From NCBI GenBank assembly GCA_002733415.1, contig NVVR01000016.1, forward strand, positions 1-64,000: a stretch of DNA of 64,000 nucleotides, written 5' to 3'. Below the pieces are notes generated by a model. The model was not told where the DNA came from. It saw only the letters and a list, made by a program, of their open reading frames with translations, and searched no databases. The stretch is from Kordia sp. (GTDB taxonomy: Bacteria; Bacteroidota; Bacteroidia; Flavobacteriales; Flavobacteriaceae). This document shows, in pieces, positions 15,923 through 25,565 of the stretch (position 1 is its first letter; each line of letters begins with the position of its first letter). A program made the position numbers and the translations under genes.

Positions 15923-17884
15923 TTAATTATTCTTATCTAACGACTCAAATATTGAATTCATACTTTTAAATTCTGGCACTATCTTTTTCATCTGACTAAC
16001 TAATTTATTATTATCAAATTCTCTTGCAAAATCAATTAGTATTTCTATTTCTGAATTCAATTCTTTATGAGTAGCTATTGCAACTTTTGCTATCATTATT
16101 TTTTCGTGATACGTTGGCAAAGATGTTGACGTATCACTTAGTAATTCTTCATAAAGTTTTTCACCAGGACGTAATCCGATCGTTTTTATATCTATATCTT
16201 TATAAGGCTCAAAACCAGCAAGTTTTATTATTTTTTTTGCTAAATCAATTATTTTGACAGCTTTACCCATGTCAAAAATAAATATTTCTCCTCCGTTACC
16301 CATCGCCCCAGCTTCTAAAACCAGTTGACACGCCTCAGGTATCGTCATAAAATACCTAATAATATCTGGGTGAGTAATCGTTAATGGACCACCTTCTTGA
16401 ATTTGTTTTTTAAACAGTGGCACAACTGAGCCGTTAGACCCTAACACATTCCCAAATCGTGTTGTTATAAAATTTGTTGTTTTAACATTATCACTTTTAT
16501 GCTTAAAAAATAGCGCTTGCACATACATTTCAGCTATTCTTTTCGAAGCTCCCATTACATTACTGGGGTTTACTGCCTTATCAGTAGAAACCATAACAAA
16601 TTTTTCAGTATTGTATTTAATTGATAAATCTGCTAAATTTTTACTTCCTAAAACATTTGTAAATATAGCTTCTGAAGGATTATTTTCCATTAATGGCACA
16701 TGCTTATATGCAGCGGCATGATAAATTACTTCGGGTTTATACCTGTTAAATAAATGATCCAAATTTTTATATTCAGAAACATCAGCTATTATACAATCAA
16801 AATCTTTTTCAGGAAACTCAAACCTTAACTCCGATTCTATTTGATACAGTGGCGTTTCTGCTTGATCTAAAATTATTATTTTTTTAGTTTGATAGTTTGC
16901 GATTTGCCTTATTATTTCACTTCCAATGGAACCAGCACCACCAGTTACTAAAACTGTTTTATTAAATAATTCCTTCGCTATTAATTTGTTATCTAATACT
17001 ATTGGGCTTCTCTCTAACAAATCTTCAATTTGAATATTTTGGATTTGATTGGTTAAGTTTTTATCATCTTCCAGATCAGAAACAAGTGGAGCTCTAAAAA
17101 CTTTATAATTGTGATCTAAACAATCGTCAACTATAGTTATTCGTTCTTCTTGTGATAAATTCTTATCTGCTAATATTAACGCTTCTGCTTTATATGCTCT
17201 TATTAAAACTGATATATTTTTACGCAAATAATAAATTGGAAGCCCTAATATTTGTTTACTTTCATCTTTTTTAGGGCTTACAAACCCAATAATTTTAAAC
17301 CGTGAAGGTATTTCTGATTTTAATGCATTAGCGATGGCAATGGCATTTGTGTTTGACCCGTAAATTAATACTCTTGTAACCCCATTTGTATTGGCATATT
17401 GAAAATACGATTCAAAAACTTGTTTTACTAAAACCCTAAATAGAAATAAAAAAGAAAAAGAAATACTAAAGTAAATAACCAACTTTGAAATCGGCAATAA
17501 TCTCTCTCCTTCTAAAAATATAAATACATAGTTTAAAATTAATAATGAAAAAAAGGTTCCCGCTGAAGCAAGAAAAAACTTAATTGCGTCAATAAAAGAA
17601 GAATGCCTAATTAAACCTGCATAGGTTCTGAAAAATAAAAAAAATAGCGTATTCACTCCTATAATTAGATATTCTATTTTTCCGAATTCAAGGTAATGAT
17701 CTGGCTTATCTAATACGTTGGTAATTATATAGGATGTAATCAATAATGCGATTACACACAATGAAATATCAAACAAGATAATTAACCATCTAGGCAAGTA
17801 TCCAATACTCTCAAAGTCAAATGTTTTTTTACTTGACTTAAAAACTTGCTTAACGGCTATCTGTATTGTTTTAAAAATACTCAT
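15923..17884 (-). CDS. pglF: Membrane UDP-GlcNAc 4,6-dehydratase (PglF/CapD/WbpM type)
   Basis: A 653-residue enzyme with four or five membrane segments in residues 30-165, a nucleotide-binding domain (VTRVLIYGSNTNAIAIANAL, about 170-300) and a C-terminal dehydratase domain. That domain shows VTGGAGSIGSEIIRQI, AAYKHVPLMENNP, STDKAVNPSNVMGASKR and LRPGEKLYEELL. The usual catalytic Tyr of YxxxK is Met (MGASK), which marks inverting and PglF-like 4,6-dehydratases. It makes UDP-4-keto-6-deoxy-GlcNAc, the substrate of the aminotransferase upstream in this operon. The pathway name rests on the adjacent pglE, pglD and pglC homologues. Confidence 0.92.
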   Translation of the reverse strand: MSIFKTIQIAVKQVFKSSKKTFDFESIGYLPRWLIILFDISLCVIALLITSYIITNVLDKPDHYLEFGKIEYLIIGVNTLFFLFFRTYAGLIRHSSFIDAIKFFLASAGTFFSLLILNYVFIFLEGERLLPISKLVIYFSISFSFLFLFRVLVKQVFESYFQYANTNGVTRVLIYGSNTNAIAIANALKSEIPSRFKIIGFVSPKKDESKQILGLPIYYLRKNISVLIRAYKAEALILADKNLSQEERITIVDDCLDHNYKVFRAPLVSDLEDDKNLTNQIQNIQIEDLLERSPIVLDNKLIAKELFNKTVLVTGGAGSIGSEIIRQIANYQTKKIIILDQAETPLYQIESELRFEFPEKDFDCIIADVSEYKNLDHLFNRYKPEVIYHAAAYKHVPLMENNPSEAIFTNVLGSKNLADLSIKYNTEKFVMVSTDKAVNPSNVMGASKRIAEMYVQALFFKHKSDNVKTTNFITTRFGNVLGSNGSVVPLFKKQIQEGGPLTITHPDIIRYFMTIPEACQLVLEAGAMGNGGEIFIFDMGKAVKIIDLAKKIIKLAGFEPYKDIDIKTIGLRPGEKLYEELLSDTSTSLPTYHEKIMIAKVAIATHKELNSEIEILIDFAREFDNNKLVSQMKKIVPEFKSMNSIFESLDKNN

Positions 17885-17934
17885 ACTATTTTATTCATTG
17901 ATTCGGGTCAATACATCAAAAGTAACGAATAATA

Positions 17935-19065
17935 CTATATTATATTGTTCAAAGCTATTCTTATTCTTTCTTTATCTACCTCAGTTAGATTAGAGCCTGA
18001 AGGCAAGCACAATCCAGTATTGAATAATTTCTCACAATATCCACTCCCATAAAAACCACTAGTTGTAAATACAGGTTGTAAATGCATTGGTTTCCAAAGA
18101 GGTCTTGACTCTATATTATCTTTTAATAATACTAAGCGAATACCTTCTCTTGAAAAACCTGCCTTCTCTTCATCTACTAAAACACAACTTAGCCAATGAT
18201 TGGATACATAGGATTCATTTAATTCGTTAAAAACAGTTACTCCTGCTGTATCTTTAAATATTTCATTATAAAAACGATGCATTACTTGGCGCAAGCTAAC
18301 GTGTTCATCCAATACTTCCATTTGCCCTCGACCAATACCGGCAACTATATTACTCATTCTATAATTGTATCCTATATGTGAATGTTGATAATGCGGCGCA
18401 TCGTCCCTTGCCTGAGTTGCTAAAAATATTGCCTTATTTTTCTCTTCTTCATTTTTACAAACTAAAGCTCCCCCACCAGATGTTGTAATAATTTTATTTC
18501 CGTTAAAAGACAGAATTCCATAATCTCCAAATGTACCGCACTTTTGCCCTTTATAACTAGAACCTAGGGCTTCCGCTGCGTCTTCTATTAAGATAATTTC
18601 ATACTTTTTCGCAATAGCCTGTATTTCGTCTATTTTTGCTGGCATTCCATACAGGTGAACCACAATAATAGCTTTTGGTTTTTTACCTTTAACTATTCTA
18701 TCTTGAATTGCTTTTTCTAGATGAATAGGACACATATTCCATGTTTCCTCTTCACTATCTACAAACACAGGAATTGCTCTTTGATATGCAATTGGATTTG
18801 CTGATGCTGAGAAAGTAAAACTTTGACATAGAACCTCATCATTGTATAAAACTCCTGCTAACACTAAAGCCAAATGAATTGCTGCTGTACCTGAGGATAA
18901 TGCCGCAACTTTTTTATTTTCTCCTAAATAATTTTCTAAATCGTTTTCAAATCCTGTTACATTAGGACCTAAGGGTGCTATCCAGTTTTCTTGAAAAGCC
19001 TCATTTATATATTTTTGCTCTGTACCTCCCATATGAGGAGAAGACAACCATATTTTTGAATTCAT
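17935..19065 (-). CDS. pglE: DegT/DnrJ/EryC1 family aminotransferase (PglE-like)
   Basis: A 376-residue PLP enzyme that probably aminates UDP-4-keto-6-deoxy-GlcNAc at C4. It begins IWLSSPHMGGTEQKYINEAF, typical of this clade. The internal aldimine lysine is in FNGNKIITTSGGGALV (about residue 185), preceded by EDAAEALGSSYKGQKCGTFG. RMSNIVAGIGRGQ and a C-terminal SRPLWKPMHLQPVF complete the pattern. It lies 5 bases after the acetyltransferase gene and 50 before pglF, completing a bacillosamine set. Related enzymes make other 4-amino sugars, so the exact product is inferred from the neighbours. Confidence 0.92.
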   Translation of the reverse strand: MNSKIWLSSPHMGGTEQKYINEAFQENWIAPLGPNVTGFENDLENYLGENKKVAALSSGTAAIHLALVLAGVLYNDEVLCQSFTFSASANPIAYQRAIPVFVDSEEETWNMCPIHLEKAIQDRIVKGKKPKAIIVVHLYGMPAKIDEIQAIAKKYEIILIEDAAEALGSSYKGQKCGTFGDYGILSFNGNKIITTSGGGALVCKNEEEKNKAIFLATQARDDAPHYQHSHIGYNYRMSNIVAGIGRGQMEVLDEHVSLRQVMHRFYNEIFKDTAGVTVFNELNESYVSNHWLSCVLVDEEKAGFSREGIRLVLLKDNIESRPLWKPMHLQPVFTTSGFYGSGYCEKLFNTGLCLPSGSNLTEVDKERIRIALNNII

Positions 19066-19070
19066 ATTAC

Positions 19071-19694
19071 CTATTCTGGTTTATTAAATTTTATTACTTT
19101 ACCTGGCACCCCTACAACCACTGCATAATCTGGAATATCCTCTATAATTGTTGATCCCGCACCAATAACACACCATTTACCTATTTTAATATTAGGTATG
19201 ACATTAGCCCCTATCCCAACATGTGTTCCTTCTCCTATAATTACATTACCAGCTATTGCTGTTTTCGGAGATACATGAACATAGTCTTCTATTAAACAGT
19301 CATGCTCAATAACAGCTCCTGTATTTATTATAACATGCCTACCTATTTTAGTATCTGCATTAACAACAACCATTGGCATTACAACCGTTCCTGTTTTCAT
19401 ACTAACTGTATTTGAAATTACAGCTGTACTATGAATAATCGATTCAGCATAAGTTACCTTTAATAATTCACTGATTTTTTTTCGAATTAAATTATCTCCA
19501 ACACTTATGACAAATTGCTTATCTAAATAATCTCCAATTTTCTCTGAATGAAAAACAGACACATTATTAATGCTTTTTTGTAAAGGATTGTCATCTAAAA
19601 AAGTGACAACTCTTTTTTTAGTACTTTCAACTAAATCTAAAACAACCTTCCCATGACCACTAGCACCAAATAGGCATATTTTACTTTCCATCAT
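19071..19694 (-). CDS. pglD: Sugar N-acetyltransferase (PglD/NeuD family)
   Basis: A 207-residue two-domain protein. The N-terminal Rossmann-like part (CLFGASGHGKVVLDL) binds the UDP-sugar. The C-terminal left-handed beta-helix (about 85-205) has hexapeptide repeats and the catalytic His in NTGAVIEHDCLIEDYVHV, ending GVPGKVIKF. In PglD this enzyme acetylates the 4-amino group to give UDP-di-N-acetylbacillosamine. The start is the first of two tandem ATGs, inside the end of pglC (14-base overlap), so translation is probably coupled. Confidence 0.9.
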   Translation of the reverse strand: MMESKICLFGASGHGKVVLDLVESTKKRVVTFLDDNPLQKSINNVSVFHSEKIGDYLDKQFVISVGDNLIRKKISELLKVTYAESIIHSTAVISNTVSMKTGTVVMPMVVVNADTKIGRHVIINTGAVIEHDCLIEDYVHVSPKTAIAGNVIIGEGTHVGIGANVIPNIKIGKWCVIGAGSTIIEDIPDYAVVVGVPGKVIKFNKPE

Positions 19695-20292
19695 TTCCTA
19701 AAAATCTTGTCGTTGTAGCCTCTCCCTCTCTATTTATCCCTTCGCTTTTAAAGACTTTAAAAAAGGTTTTAAAAAATATCTTTATATCTAACATAAAACT
19801 AATATTCTCAACGTACCAAACATCGTACTCAAATTTCTTTTTCCAACTGATTGCGTTTCTTCCATTTACTTGTGCCCAACCAGTAATGCCTGGCTTTACA
19901 ATATGACGTTTCTTTTGTTCTTTACTATATAACGGTAAATATTCTGGCAAAAGAGGCCTTGGCCCAATTAAACTCATATCTCCTTTTATCACATTTATAA
20001 GTTGCGGTATTTCATCTAAGGAAGATTTCCTAATAAAAGCTCCTAATTTTGTCAACCTAACCGAATCTGGCAATAAATTTCCTTTCCCATCTTTTTTGTC
20101 ATTCATAGTTTTAAACTTTATGACCATGAATATCTTTTCATTCTTACCAGGTCTTCGCTGAAAGAAAAAAGCAGAACCGCCATTATTAATCAAGAGAAAG
20201 ATAAAAACCAATAAAAATATTGGCGCCAAGAGAATCAACCCAATCAAACTTAAAAAAAAATCTAATACTCGTTTTAAAAAATATCGATACAT
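19681..20292 (-). CDS. pglC: Small monotopic phosphoglycosyl transferase (PglC type)
   Basis: A 203-residue priming enzyme, close to the size of Campylobacter PglC. One re-entrant hydrophobic helix (residues about 8-35) is followed by the catalytic core: FFQRRPGKNEKIFMVIKFKT, KSSLDEIPQLINVIKGDMSL (Asp-Glu pair), IGPRPLLPEYLPLYS and PGITGWAQVNGRNAISW. Next to pglD, pglE and pglF it most likely loads phospho-di-N-acetylbacillosamine onto undecaprenyl phosphate. The locus also has a large WbaP/WcaJ-type primer at 12123-13493, so two lipid-linked glycans may be started. Confidence 0.92.
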   Translation of the reverse strand: MYRYFLKRVLDFFLSLIGLILLAPIFLLVFIFLLINNGGSAFFFQRRPGKNEKIFMVIKFKTMNDKKDGKGNLLPDSVRLTKLGAFIRKSSLDEIPQLINVIKGDMSLIGPRPLLPEYLPLYSKEQKKRHIVKPGITGWAQVNGRNAISWKKKFEYDVWYVENISFMLDIKIFFKTFFKVFKSEGINREGEATTTRFLGNDGK

Positions 20293-20294
20293 TA

Positions 20295-21536
20295 TTATAT
20301 TTTTGCTTGTATTTGTTTTATATATTCTTTTGCCAATACGTCTCTGTCAAAATGAGTTTTTGCAAATACATAACCATTATCTCCCATTTCATTTATCTCT
20401 TTTTCACTTTTAGCAACCAATTTCTTAACTCCTTTAACAATTTCATCTATATTTTCCGGCTCCACATAAATCCCACACTCAGCATCATTAATTAGTTTTC
20501 TAGAAACCCCATCTATAGCTAAAAGGATTGGTTTTTTACAGGACATATAATCAAAGGTTTTATTAGAGTATATAGTCTTAAAGGTATCAACTTTTTTTAA
20601 AACAGATGCCCCAGCATCTGATGCTAAAATATACTTAAAAACTTCTTGTTTAGAAACAGAATCTCTAAATATCACATTTGACAATTTATTTTCTTTCACC
20701 TCTTTTTGAAGTGTTTTTTTTTGCATTCCTGCACCAATTAACTGAAACACTACATTGGTATCCCTTAACTCTTTTGCAGCTTCAATCAACTGAATTAAAT
20801 GATTAGCAACACCATGTGCCCCTACATAAGTAATTACAAATTTGCCCGAAAAACCTAGTTCTTTTTTAAAAGACTTAGCATCAAAACCCTCTTGTGTTTT
20901 TTCTGCTAAACTAAAATCGGCTGCATTAGGTATAAATATCACTTTCTCTTCAGGTACCTTTTTATCTTGAATTAATTTATCTCGAAATGCTGGCGTTAAT
21001 ACATTAATAAGTTTTGCTTTTTTATATATAAATTTCTCAAACCAATAAGCAAACTTAATAATCATTCCGTTTTTCAATACGCCAGTATCTATAGCTGACT
21101 CTGGCCATAAATCACGTATTTCAAACACAAAAGGCACTCGTTTAATAAGTGATAATACATAAGCAGTAATCCCTACAAATAAAGGTGGAGATGTAACGAT
21201 TATAACGTCATATTTTCCTCTTGTTTTAAAAATTCCGGCATAAATACTTGAAAACACAAAAGAGAAATACGCCCATAACCTTCCCAAAAAACTAACATTA
21301 TAACTTTCAGACACATGACAACGAATAACATTCACATTCTTATAAAATTGCTCATCGTTATAAGTGAATCTACCTTTATATCGCTTCTGTTTTTTACCAG
21401 TATTGTAATGGACCATTCCTGCCAATACATCTACATGGTGTCCTTGATTTGCCCAAACCTTAGTCATTTCATTAAAACGAGAACCTCCACCGTCCCCTTT
21501 TTCTAAAAAATATTGGTGAATAAGTAATATTCTCAT
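20295..21536 (-). CDS. Glycosyltransferase family 4 (WbuB-like)
   Basis: A 413-residue GT-B enzyme. The N-terminal domain (LLIHQYFLEKGDGGGSRF) and the central RDLWPESAIDTGVLKNGM are characteristic of WbuB-like transferases. The donor domain shows FVITYVGAHGVANHLIQLIE and IYSNKTFDYMSCKKPILLAI. It lies 2 bases upstream of pglC, so it may add the second sugar to lipid-linked bacillosamine, as PglA does, though WbuB-like enzymes also transfer N-acetylfucosamine. The donor is not predictable here. Confidence 0.87.
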   Translation of the reverse strand: MRILLIHQYFLEKGDGGGSRFNEMTKVWANQGHHVDVLAGMVHYNTGKKQKRYKGRFTYNDEQFYKNVNVIRCHVSESYNVSFLGRLWAYFSFVFSSIYAGIFKTRGKYDVIIVTSPPLFVGITAYVLSLIKRVPFVFEIRDLWPESAIDTGVLKNGMIIKFAYWFEKFIYKKAKLINVLTPAFRDKLIQDKKVPEEKVIFIPNAADFSLAEKTQEGFDAKSFKKELGFSGKFVITYVGAHGVANHLIQLIEAAKELRDTNVVFQLIGAGMQKKTLQKEVKENKLSNVIFRDSVSKQEVFKYILASDAGASVLKKVDTFKTIYSNKTFDYMSCKKPILLAIDGVSRKLINDAECGIYVEPENIDEIVKGVKKLVAKSEKEINEMGDNGYVFAKTHFDRDVLAKEYIKQIQAKI

Positions 21537-23420
21537 CTATAATTGAATGCTAATTGTAGTGTTAAAAGTATCTTCTTGTGTCACAAATGTAAGCCTAATT
21601 GACTTCTCTTTTACGCCATAGTATCCTGAAAACCATTTTTCCTCTATTATTGGCGTAATTTCTTTTCCTAAAGCATCCTTTGCTTTAATGGTTATTTTAT
21701 CTTTATATTCCGGGTGCAAGTGCCAATATTGATACATCGCTTCTTGACCTTTATTTTCTATTTTATCCTCAAATTCCCAATTGTTTTCTGCTACTTTTTT
21801 TATGATTTTTCTATGATGCCTAATATTAGACCCTAAATGTTTAAACGCATCAATAGTACCCAAAAACTCGAACTCTTTATTATTCTGTTGGAGACTTGCT
21901 TTGACTTTTTTTACCCAATTGTACCAAATAAAACGTCCGCCTTTAAGCATCTGGTCCGTTTTGGCTATACTCACTGTATTATGGCCCTCACAACCGGTGA
22001 AATAGTTGATGTTCTCTTTTTCCGTATTATATTTATATGATCCTGAGTCTCTTAAAATATTTACACCATCGACCCAAATATCTACATGTAAGTTATCTGA
22101 TTGGAATGGCCTATCTTTATATGCTCCACAGCGAATAAATGTTTTTGTTTTTTCTTCTTGAAGGATATAATACCCTCCTTTCTCAAACTTATTTATATGC
22201 CGAAGAGTTTTATATTGTATTTTTTCTACGCTTGTAACTCCATACCAACAGACACTTTCTGTATCAAAATAAATATGATTTTTAAGTACTGCTCTTAGAC
22301 TATCTAGTTGAGAACGATAATTTCTATAATTATTATCAGTCAATTTAAAAAACAGTGCTCCGTCATTAGAACCATAATTAGGTAATTTTCCTGTTACTGG
22401 ATCACTACATGCATCTAAAAACTCTAATGATTTTTGTGCTCTTTTATAAACCACTTTATCAAACGAATCGTTATTTAATTTGGCTAATTGAATTCCCCAT
22501 GTTAGCAATTGTACTACTACTCTATGGTAATTCATAGAAAATTGCAAAAAGGTACCATCTTCATATATTTGATAGGCTACTTCTTGTTCAAACCATTTTT
22601 TACCTTTTACACTCCATTTTTTTGTATCAAGCATAAACGGGAATAATTTAGCTGACAGATATAACATTAGTGTTTCCGTAATTGCATGGTTATTTCTAAC
22701 TGCTATCCTAGAAAAATGAATATTGTGATACACATGATGAATTTTCCAATAAATAGCATTCATTATTTTTCCAAACAACTCATTGGTTAAATGAATTGAA
22801 TCTTTATAATAATACAAAGCAAATGTCCAGTTAAAAACACGCAAACTGATTTCTTGACTACACTTATAATTTGGTCCTTGATTGATTGGATTATTATCAA
22901 TGAAATTTTCTATTTCATCTAACACAAATTTTGCTTGATCATCTTCAAAATGATAATCATACCTTATAACATCATACAAATATGAAAAACGTGCTTTTTC
23001 CCAAACAAATTTTATATCACCAGCTTCTTTAGAAAGATCCTGTATTTCTGACCAGTGTTTATCTATACTGTACTTATACCCTGTTGATGGGTTTGTAACC
23101 CAATCATAATTTGCCCCTAAATCAAACTTTAACTTACTAAAAAAAGTAAACCTTCCTTGTTTAATTTCATCAAAGGATTTTTTTAACGCCTCTGATTTAT
23201 TCTTCGGAAGGTTATGGATGTTTTTTCCGTAAAAAAAGAATGGAGGAGTGTTACTTCTCCATTCTTCAAGTGAAATAAAAAAAATTCTTGCTGGATTAAC
23301 TGGAAATGTTTGTTTTTGCCAATCCAATTTTGTGATCAACGCATAATAAATTCTAAAGAACAGATAACGTAATCCCATATTTGAAATTAGATTCCATATC
23401 TTATTTAACCGTTGAATCAT
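21537..23420 (-). CDS. Heparinase II/III-family protein
   Basis: A 627-residue protein with an N-terminal alpha/alpha barrel (about 90-350) and a C-terminal beta-sandwich (about 390-625). Barrel landmarks of the family include RIAVRNNHAITETL and FLQFSMNYHRVVVQLLTWG (candidate Tyr/His catalytic residues). The sandwich has FIRCGAYKDRPFQSDNLHVD and DSGSYKYN. There is no signal peptide, unlike degradative heparinase-type lyases. Such cytosolic members recur in O-antigen and capsule clusters, often beside the two-domain oxidoreductase found here 30 bases upstream. It may epimerise or process a uronic-acid intermediate; this is inference. Confidence 0.85.
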   Translation of the reverse strand: MIQRLNKIWNLISNMGLRYLFFRIYYALITKLDWQKQTFPVNPARIFFISLEEWRSNTPPFFFYGKNIHNLPKNKSEALKKSFDEIKQGRFTFFSKLKFDLGANYDWVTNPSTGYKYSIDKHWSEIQDLSKEAGDIKFVWEKARFSYLYDVIRYDYHFEDDQAKFVLDEIENFIDNNPINQGPNYKCSQEISLRVFNWTFALYYYKDSIHLTNELFGKIMNAIYWKIHHVYHNIHFSRIAVRNNHAITETLMLYLSAKLFPFMLDTKKWSVKGKKWFEQEVAYQIYEDGTFLQFSMNYHRVVVQLLTWGIQLAKLNNDSFDKVVYKRAQKSLEFLDACSDPVTGKLPNYGSNDGALFFKLTDNNYRNYRSQLDSLRAVLKNHIYFDTESVCWYGVTSVEKIQYKTLRHINKFEKGGYYILQEEKTKTFIRCGAYKDRPFQSDNLHVDIWVDGVNILRDSGSYKYNTEKENINYFTGCEGHNTVSIAKTDQMLKGGRFIWYNWVKKVKASLQQNNKEFEFLGTIDAFKHLGSNIRHHRKIIKKVAENNWEFEDKIENKGQEAMYQYWHLHPEYKDKITIKAKDALGKEITPIIEEKWFSGYYGVKEKSIRLTFVTQEDTFNTTISIQL

Positions 23421-23450
23421 ACTATAATTATATTTACTGTTTTGAAATCA

Positions 23451-25565
23451 TTATGCTATCTCAATCCATTTACCTTCTTTCAAACTCTCAACCGCTCCAA
23501 AACTAGCCTTAGTTACATTAATTAATTCCTCATAAGGGATTAATTCTACAGAACCATTCTTCAATTGCTCTACAATTTGTCTAAATTGACCTTTATGACC
23601 TTTATCTAATTTTGTTTTTAGTTTAGAAAAACCTTTAACTCCATATGCAGTAGTCTTGATAAAGTTATCCATAATCAAGGTTTTCTCTTGAGAAAAGACT
23701 TCTAATCGTTCTTTGGCATACGATTTTGATCCATTAGCAAAATAATTAACTACTCCAGTGGAGCCGTTTTCCATTTTTACTAAAATAGAAACATTATCGG
23801 TATTTTCTGCGGGATTTTCTCCTAAAGCATTCATACAAACAGATTTTATCTTACTCCCAGAAAGGAACACCATCAAATCCAAGTAATGACACGCTTCTCC
23901 TATAATTCTGCCACCTCCAACTGCCATATCATGCACCCAAACCTCTGGTGGTATTGCTCCAGCATTCATAGTTGCAATAATATTCATTGTCGAATTTCCT
24001 ACTAATGATTTTATTTTTTGAACATGAGGAGAAAAACGCCTATTAAAACCTATCATCAATGTTCCTTTGCTTTTATCGTAAGCTTCCTCTATTAATTTTA
24101 ACTCTTCGCTATTTAAGGCTAAAGGCTTTTCTACAAAAACATGCTTTCCTTTTTCAAGAGCTTTAATTACCATCTCAGCATGTAAATTATGCCTAGTAGT
24201 TATAATGATTAAATTAACATCTTGGTCATCCAATACAACATCATAATCTGTAGTACTTTGAGCTATATCATGTTTTTTTGCTAAAGCAGTACCATTTACC
24301 CCTCCTGAAGAAACAATATATTTAATTTGTGCACCTGTTCCTTTTAACGCAGGAAGTAATGTCATTTTGGCGAAGTTTCCTGCTCCTACCAACCCTATAA
24401 TTCCTTTGTTTGGGTGTAATACTTTTTTATTAACAACTATGCTGCTTTCAAGCTTTGTATTCTCATCATATTTAATAAGAGATGCAATGGACTTAGAATT
24501 CCCTATGTCTCCGTATATCTTATCGTGTTCGTTTAAAGGAATGACTTCTGAAATTAATTCTTCTACATTCAACTTCCCTGATGAAATTAGTTGTAATACT
24601 GTTTCAAAATTTCTTTTTTCGGTCCAACGAACAAAAGGTAATGGATAATCTATTCCTTTAAACTCATAATCATCGTCATATCGTCCAGGTCCATAAGAAC
24701 ACGAAACTTGGAAACTTAATTCTTTTTCATAAAATTCTGCTCTTGAAAGATTTAATCCTATTACCCCAATTAAAATTATTCTTCCTCTTTTTCTGCTCAT
24801 TTGAGCAGCTTGAGATATTATGTCATTTGTTTCTGCAGAAGCTGTAATCAATACACCATCTGCTCCAACATTACCAGTTTGATCTAAAACAAACTTAACA
24901 GGATCGTTTCCCTTTAAAGGGTTAAACGCATTAACTCCTTTCCTTTTTGCGATTTCTACTTTAGCATCGTCTAAATCATATCCTATTACATTACATCCAT
25001 TGGCCACTAACATTTCTGCAGTTAATAACCCTATTAACCCTAAACCAACAACAACAATGTTTTCTCCCATTGTTGGATTAATCAATCTTATCCCTTGCAA
25101 GCCAATAGATCCGACAACCATAAAAGCGGCTTCTTCATCTGTAAGATTATCAGGAATATGAGCAACTAGGTTTTGGGGTATTGATACAAATTCAGCATGT
25201 TGCCCATTAGACCCAACTCTATCGCCAACCTTAAAATCTGTAACATCCTTTCCAACAGCAATTACCTTTCCTACATTACAGTATCCTAAGGGCAATGGCT
25301 GTTCCAACTTATTAAAGACAGTTTCTAATGTAGGTATTAATCCTTCAGCTTTAATTTTATCTAAAACCATCTTCACCTTATCAGGTTGTTGTCTAGCTTT
25401 TTGAATTAAAGATGCTCTCCCAAATTCAACCAACATACGCTCTGTTCCTAAAGAAACTAAACTTCTCGTGGTTTGAATTAAAACTTGACCTCTTTTGACT
25501 TTTGGAGAGGGTAATTCTGCCAACTCTGTTACACCTGTTTTAAAGGACTGCAATATTTGTTTCAT
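23451..25565 (-). CDS. Bi-domain oxidoreductase: medium-chain dehydrogenase fused to Gfo/Idh/MocA
   Basis: A 704-residue fusion. Residues 1-350 are a zinc-ADH-like medium-chain dehydrogenase (PLPLGYCNVGKVIAVG, FKVGDRVGSNGQHAEFV, VVVGLGLIGLLTAEML). Residues about 375-700 are a Gfo/Idh/MocA sugar oxidoreductase (GIIGLVGAGNFAKMTLLPAL, KGKHVFVEKPLAL, GRIIGEACHYLDLMVFLSG). The EKP lysine and the G-E-A-C-H-Y-x-D motif are intact in the second half. The fusion is known from polysaccharide loci, but its substrate is not. The ATG overlaps the preceding polymerase stop by 4 bases (25562-25565), so the two are coupled. Confidence 0.9.
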   Translation of the reverse strand: MKQILQSFKTGVTELAELPSPKVKRGQVLIQTTRSLVSLGTERMLVEFGRASLIQKARQQPDKVKMVLDKIKAEGLIPTLETVFNKLEQPLPLGYCNVGKVIAVGKDVTDFKVGDRVGSNGQHAEFVSIPQNLVAHIPDNLTDEEAAFMVVGSIGLQGIRLINPTMGENIVVVGLGLIGLLTAEMLVANGCNVIGYDLDDAKVEIAKRKGVNAFNPLKGNDPVKFVLDQTGNVGADGVLITASAETNDIISQAAQMSRKRGRIILIGVIGLNLSRAEFYEKELSFQVSCSYGPGRYDDDYEFKGIDYPLPFVRWTEKRNFETVLQLISSGKLNVEELISEVIPLNEHDKIYGDIGNSKSIASLIKYDENTKLESSIVVNKKVLHPNKGIIGLVGAGNFAKMTLLPALKGTGAQIKYIVSSGGVNGTALAKKHDIAQSTTDYDVVLDDQDVNLIIITTRHNLHAEMVIKALEKGKHVFVEKPLALNSEELKLIEEAYDKSKGTLMIGFNRRFSPHVQKIKSLVGNSTMNIIATMNAGAIPPEVWVHDMAVGGGRIIGEACHYLDLMVFLSGSKIKSVCMNALGENPAENTDNVSILVKMENGSTGVVNYFANGSKSYAKERLEVFSQEKTLIMDNFIKTTAYGVKGFSKLKTKLDKGHKGQFRQIVEQLKNGSVELIPYEELINVTKASFGAVESLKEGKWIEIA

